Source: Andreprevotia lacus DSM 23236
GTDB lineage: Bacteria > Pseudomonadota > Gammaproteobacteria > Burkholderiales > Chitinibacteraceae
DNA: 64,000 nucleotides
Assembly: GCF_900176275.1 (NCBI RefSeq)
Contig: NZ_FWXD01000001.1
Location: 186,001-250,000, forward strand
Reading direction: 5' to 3'
The first letter of the stretch is position 1; every line of letters begins with the position of its first letter. A program made the position numbers and the translations under genes. The notes under the pieces are model-generated. The model was not told the origin of the DNA. It was given only the letters and a program-made list of their open reading frames with translations, and made no database searches. Of this stretch, positions 63,177 to 64,000 are shown in pieces.

Positions 63177-64000
63177 CTAAAACCCCAGTGCGCGCGCGCC
63201 CTGATAAAACACGAAGCTGAGCAGCCAGGCCAGCCCCAGTGACCACACGACCGAAAATGCGGTGAAGGCATTGCTGCGCGATTCCTTGCGCAGGGTGGCA
63301 ATGGTGGAAACGCAGGGCACATAGGTGAGGGTGAACAGCATGAAGCTGTAGGCCGAGATCGGGTCCAGCGTACGGGCCAGGTGGCTGGCCAGTGCGCCAC
63401 CATCGTGACCGACGATCACGGCCAGCGCGCCCAGCACGATTTCCTTGGCAACAAAGCCGAAGATCAGCGCAATCGCCAGAATCGCGCTGATGCCGATCGG
63501 GGCAAGGATGGGCTGGAACCAGTCTGCCACCATGCCAGCATAGCTGTGTTGCGCATTCGGGTAGTGGGTCAGCAGCCAGACCAGCGCAACACCCAGCACG
63601 ATCATGCTGCTCGCCAGCCGCAGGAAGGCGCGGGTCTCCTGCATGCCGCGCCGCAGCACTTGTTGCCATATAGGCAGGCGATAAGGCGGCAGCTCCAGAG
63701 CGAAAGGTTCGCAGCTGCTGAAACGGCGGCTGTAAAGTGCTGCCGTGCCCATGGCAATGACGATGCTCGCCAGATAAAGGCTCAGCACCACCAGCCCGGC
63801 ATGCACCGGGCTGTACAGCGCACCGGCAAGAAACAGGAAAATCTGCAATCGCGCCGAGCAGAGGGAAAAGGGAATGGTCAGCATGGTCAGCAAGCGTGCC
63901 TTGCGGTCACGGATCACGCGGGTGCCCATCAACGCGGGAACATTGCAGCCAAAGCCCATCATCAGCATCACAAAACTGCGCCCATCGAGGCCCACGCGTG
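63177..64000 (-). CDS. feoB: ferrous iron transporter FeoB, C-terminal part
   Basis: Frame running off the right edge on the minus strand; the G-domain end is not in the window. Visible are FGCNVPALMGTRVI (Gate-domain start, conserved Cys), several membrane helices (LASSMIVLGVALVWLLTHY), IGISAILAIALIFGFVAKEIVLGALAVIVG and FTLTYVPCVSTIATLRKES, all FeoB signatures. FeoB carries ferrous iron into the cytoplasm. It ends with no FeoC or FeoA seen downstream. Confidence 0.93.
   Translation of the reverse strand, partial: RVGLDGRSFVMLMMGFGCNVPALMGTRVIRDRKARLLTMLTIPFSLCSARLQIFLFLAGALYSPVHAGLVVLSLYLASIVIAMGTAALYSRRFSSCEPFALELPPYRLPIWQQVLRRGMQETRAFLRLASSMIVLGVALVWLLTHYPNAQHSYAGMVADWFQPILAPIGISAILAIALIFGFVAKEIVLGALAVIVGHDGGALASHLARTLDPISAYSFMLFTLTYVPCVSTIATLRKESRSNAFTAFSVVWSLGLAWLLSFVFYQGARALGF

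Overview
The window is GC-rich, densely coded DNA from a motile Gram-negative bacterium. An extended -10 sigma-70 promoter, a sigma-54 flagellar promoter, the rpsU-yqeY-dnaG-rpoD block followed by a CAT-anticodon tRNA, Fe-superoxide dismutase, modABC and a flgBCDEFGHI operon with outer-membrane L- and P-ring genes all fit a betaproteobacterium. A Neisseriales relative (Chitinibacteraceae-like) is my best guess, but it is an inference from gene content.

Layout. 1-8.9 kb, minus strand: a translationally coupled operon reading gspG, gspF, gspE, PilM-, PilN-, PilO- and PilP-like genes, a lipoprotein secretin, then three more pseudopilins. It is a type II secretion / type IV pilus hybrid machine. 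9.3-14.2 kb: sodB, a CobD/CbiB-family membrane protein, an FAH-family hydrolase, tsaD, then the macromolecular-synthesis block rpsU, yqeY, a GNAT gene, dnaG, rpoD and a tRNA (to 18.5 kb). dnaG carries an unusual tandem RGNWKEG repeat in its linker.

18.7-35.2 kb is an accessory region. An AT-rich leader precedes a 1766-residue secreted multidomain protein with an alpha/alpha-toroid N-terminus. Next comes a 2663-residue Sec-exported RHS protein with a transglutaminase-like domain whose catalytic cysteine is absent and a variable AT-rich C-terminal tip resembling NucA/NucB DNases. A SUKH/SMI1-type immunity gene, a broken transposase and a parDE toxin-antitoxin pair follow.

35.4-40.5 kb is a copper island: csoR, copZ and copA face a small exported Cys/His protein and a Tat-exported multicopper oxidase, with two tandem CsoR-type operators in the divergent promoter. 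40.5-42.9 kb holds the most surprising gene: a chemoreceptor signalling module fused in frame to a complete sugar-type solute-binding protein that lacks a signal peptide.

43.3-56.5 kb: modABC, nitronate monooxygenase, a hemerythrin, a GGDEF-EAL protein, an orphan periplasmic binding protein, a 2-Cys peroxiredoxin with an OxyR-like site, a conventional chemoreceptor, zapE, a quinone oxidoreductase, and a DUF2325 gene behind a Fur-like box. 56.6-63.1 kb: flgB to flgI from a sigma-54 promoter. The right edge is the C-terminal part of feoB.
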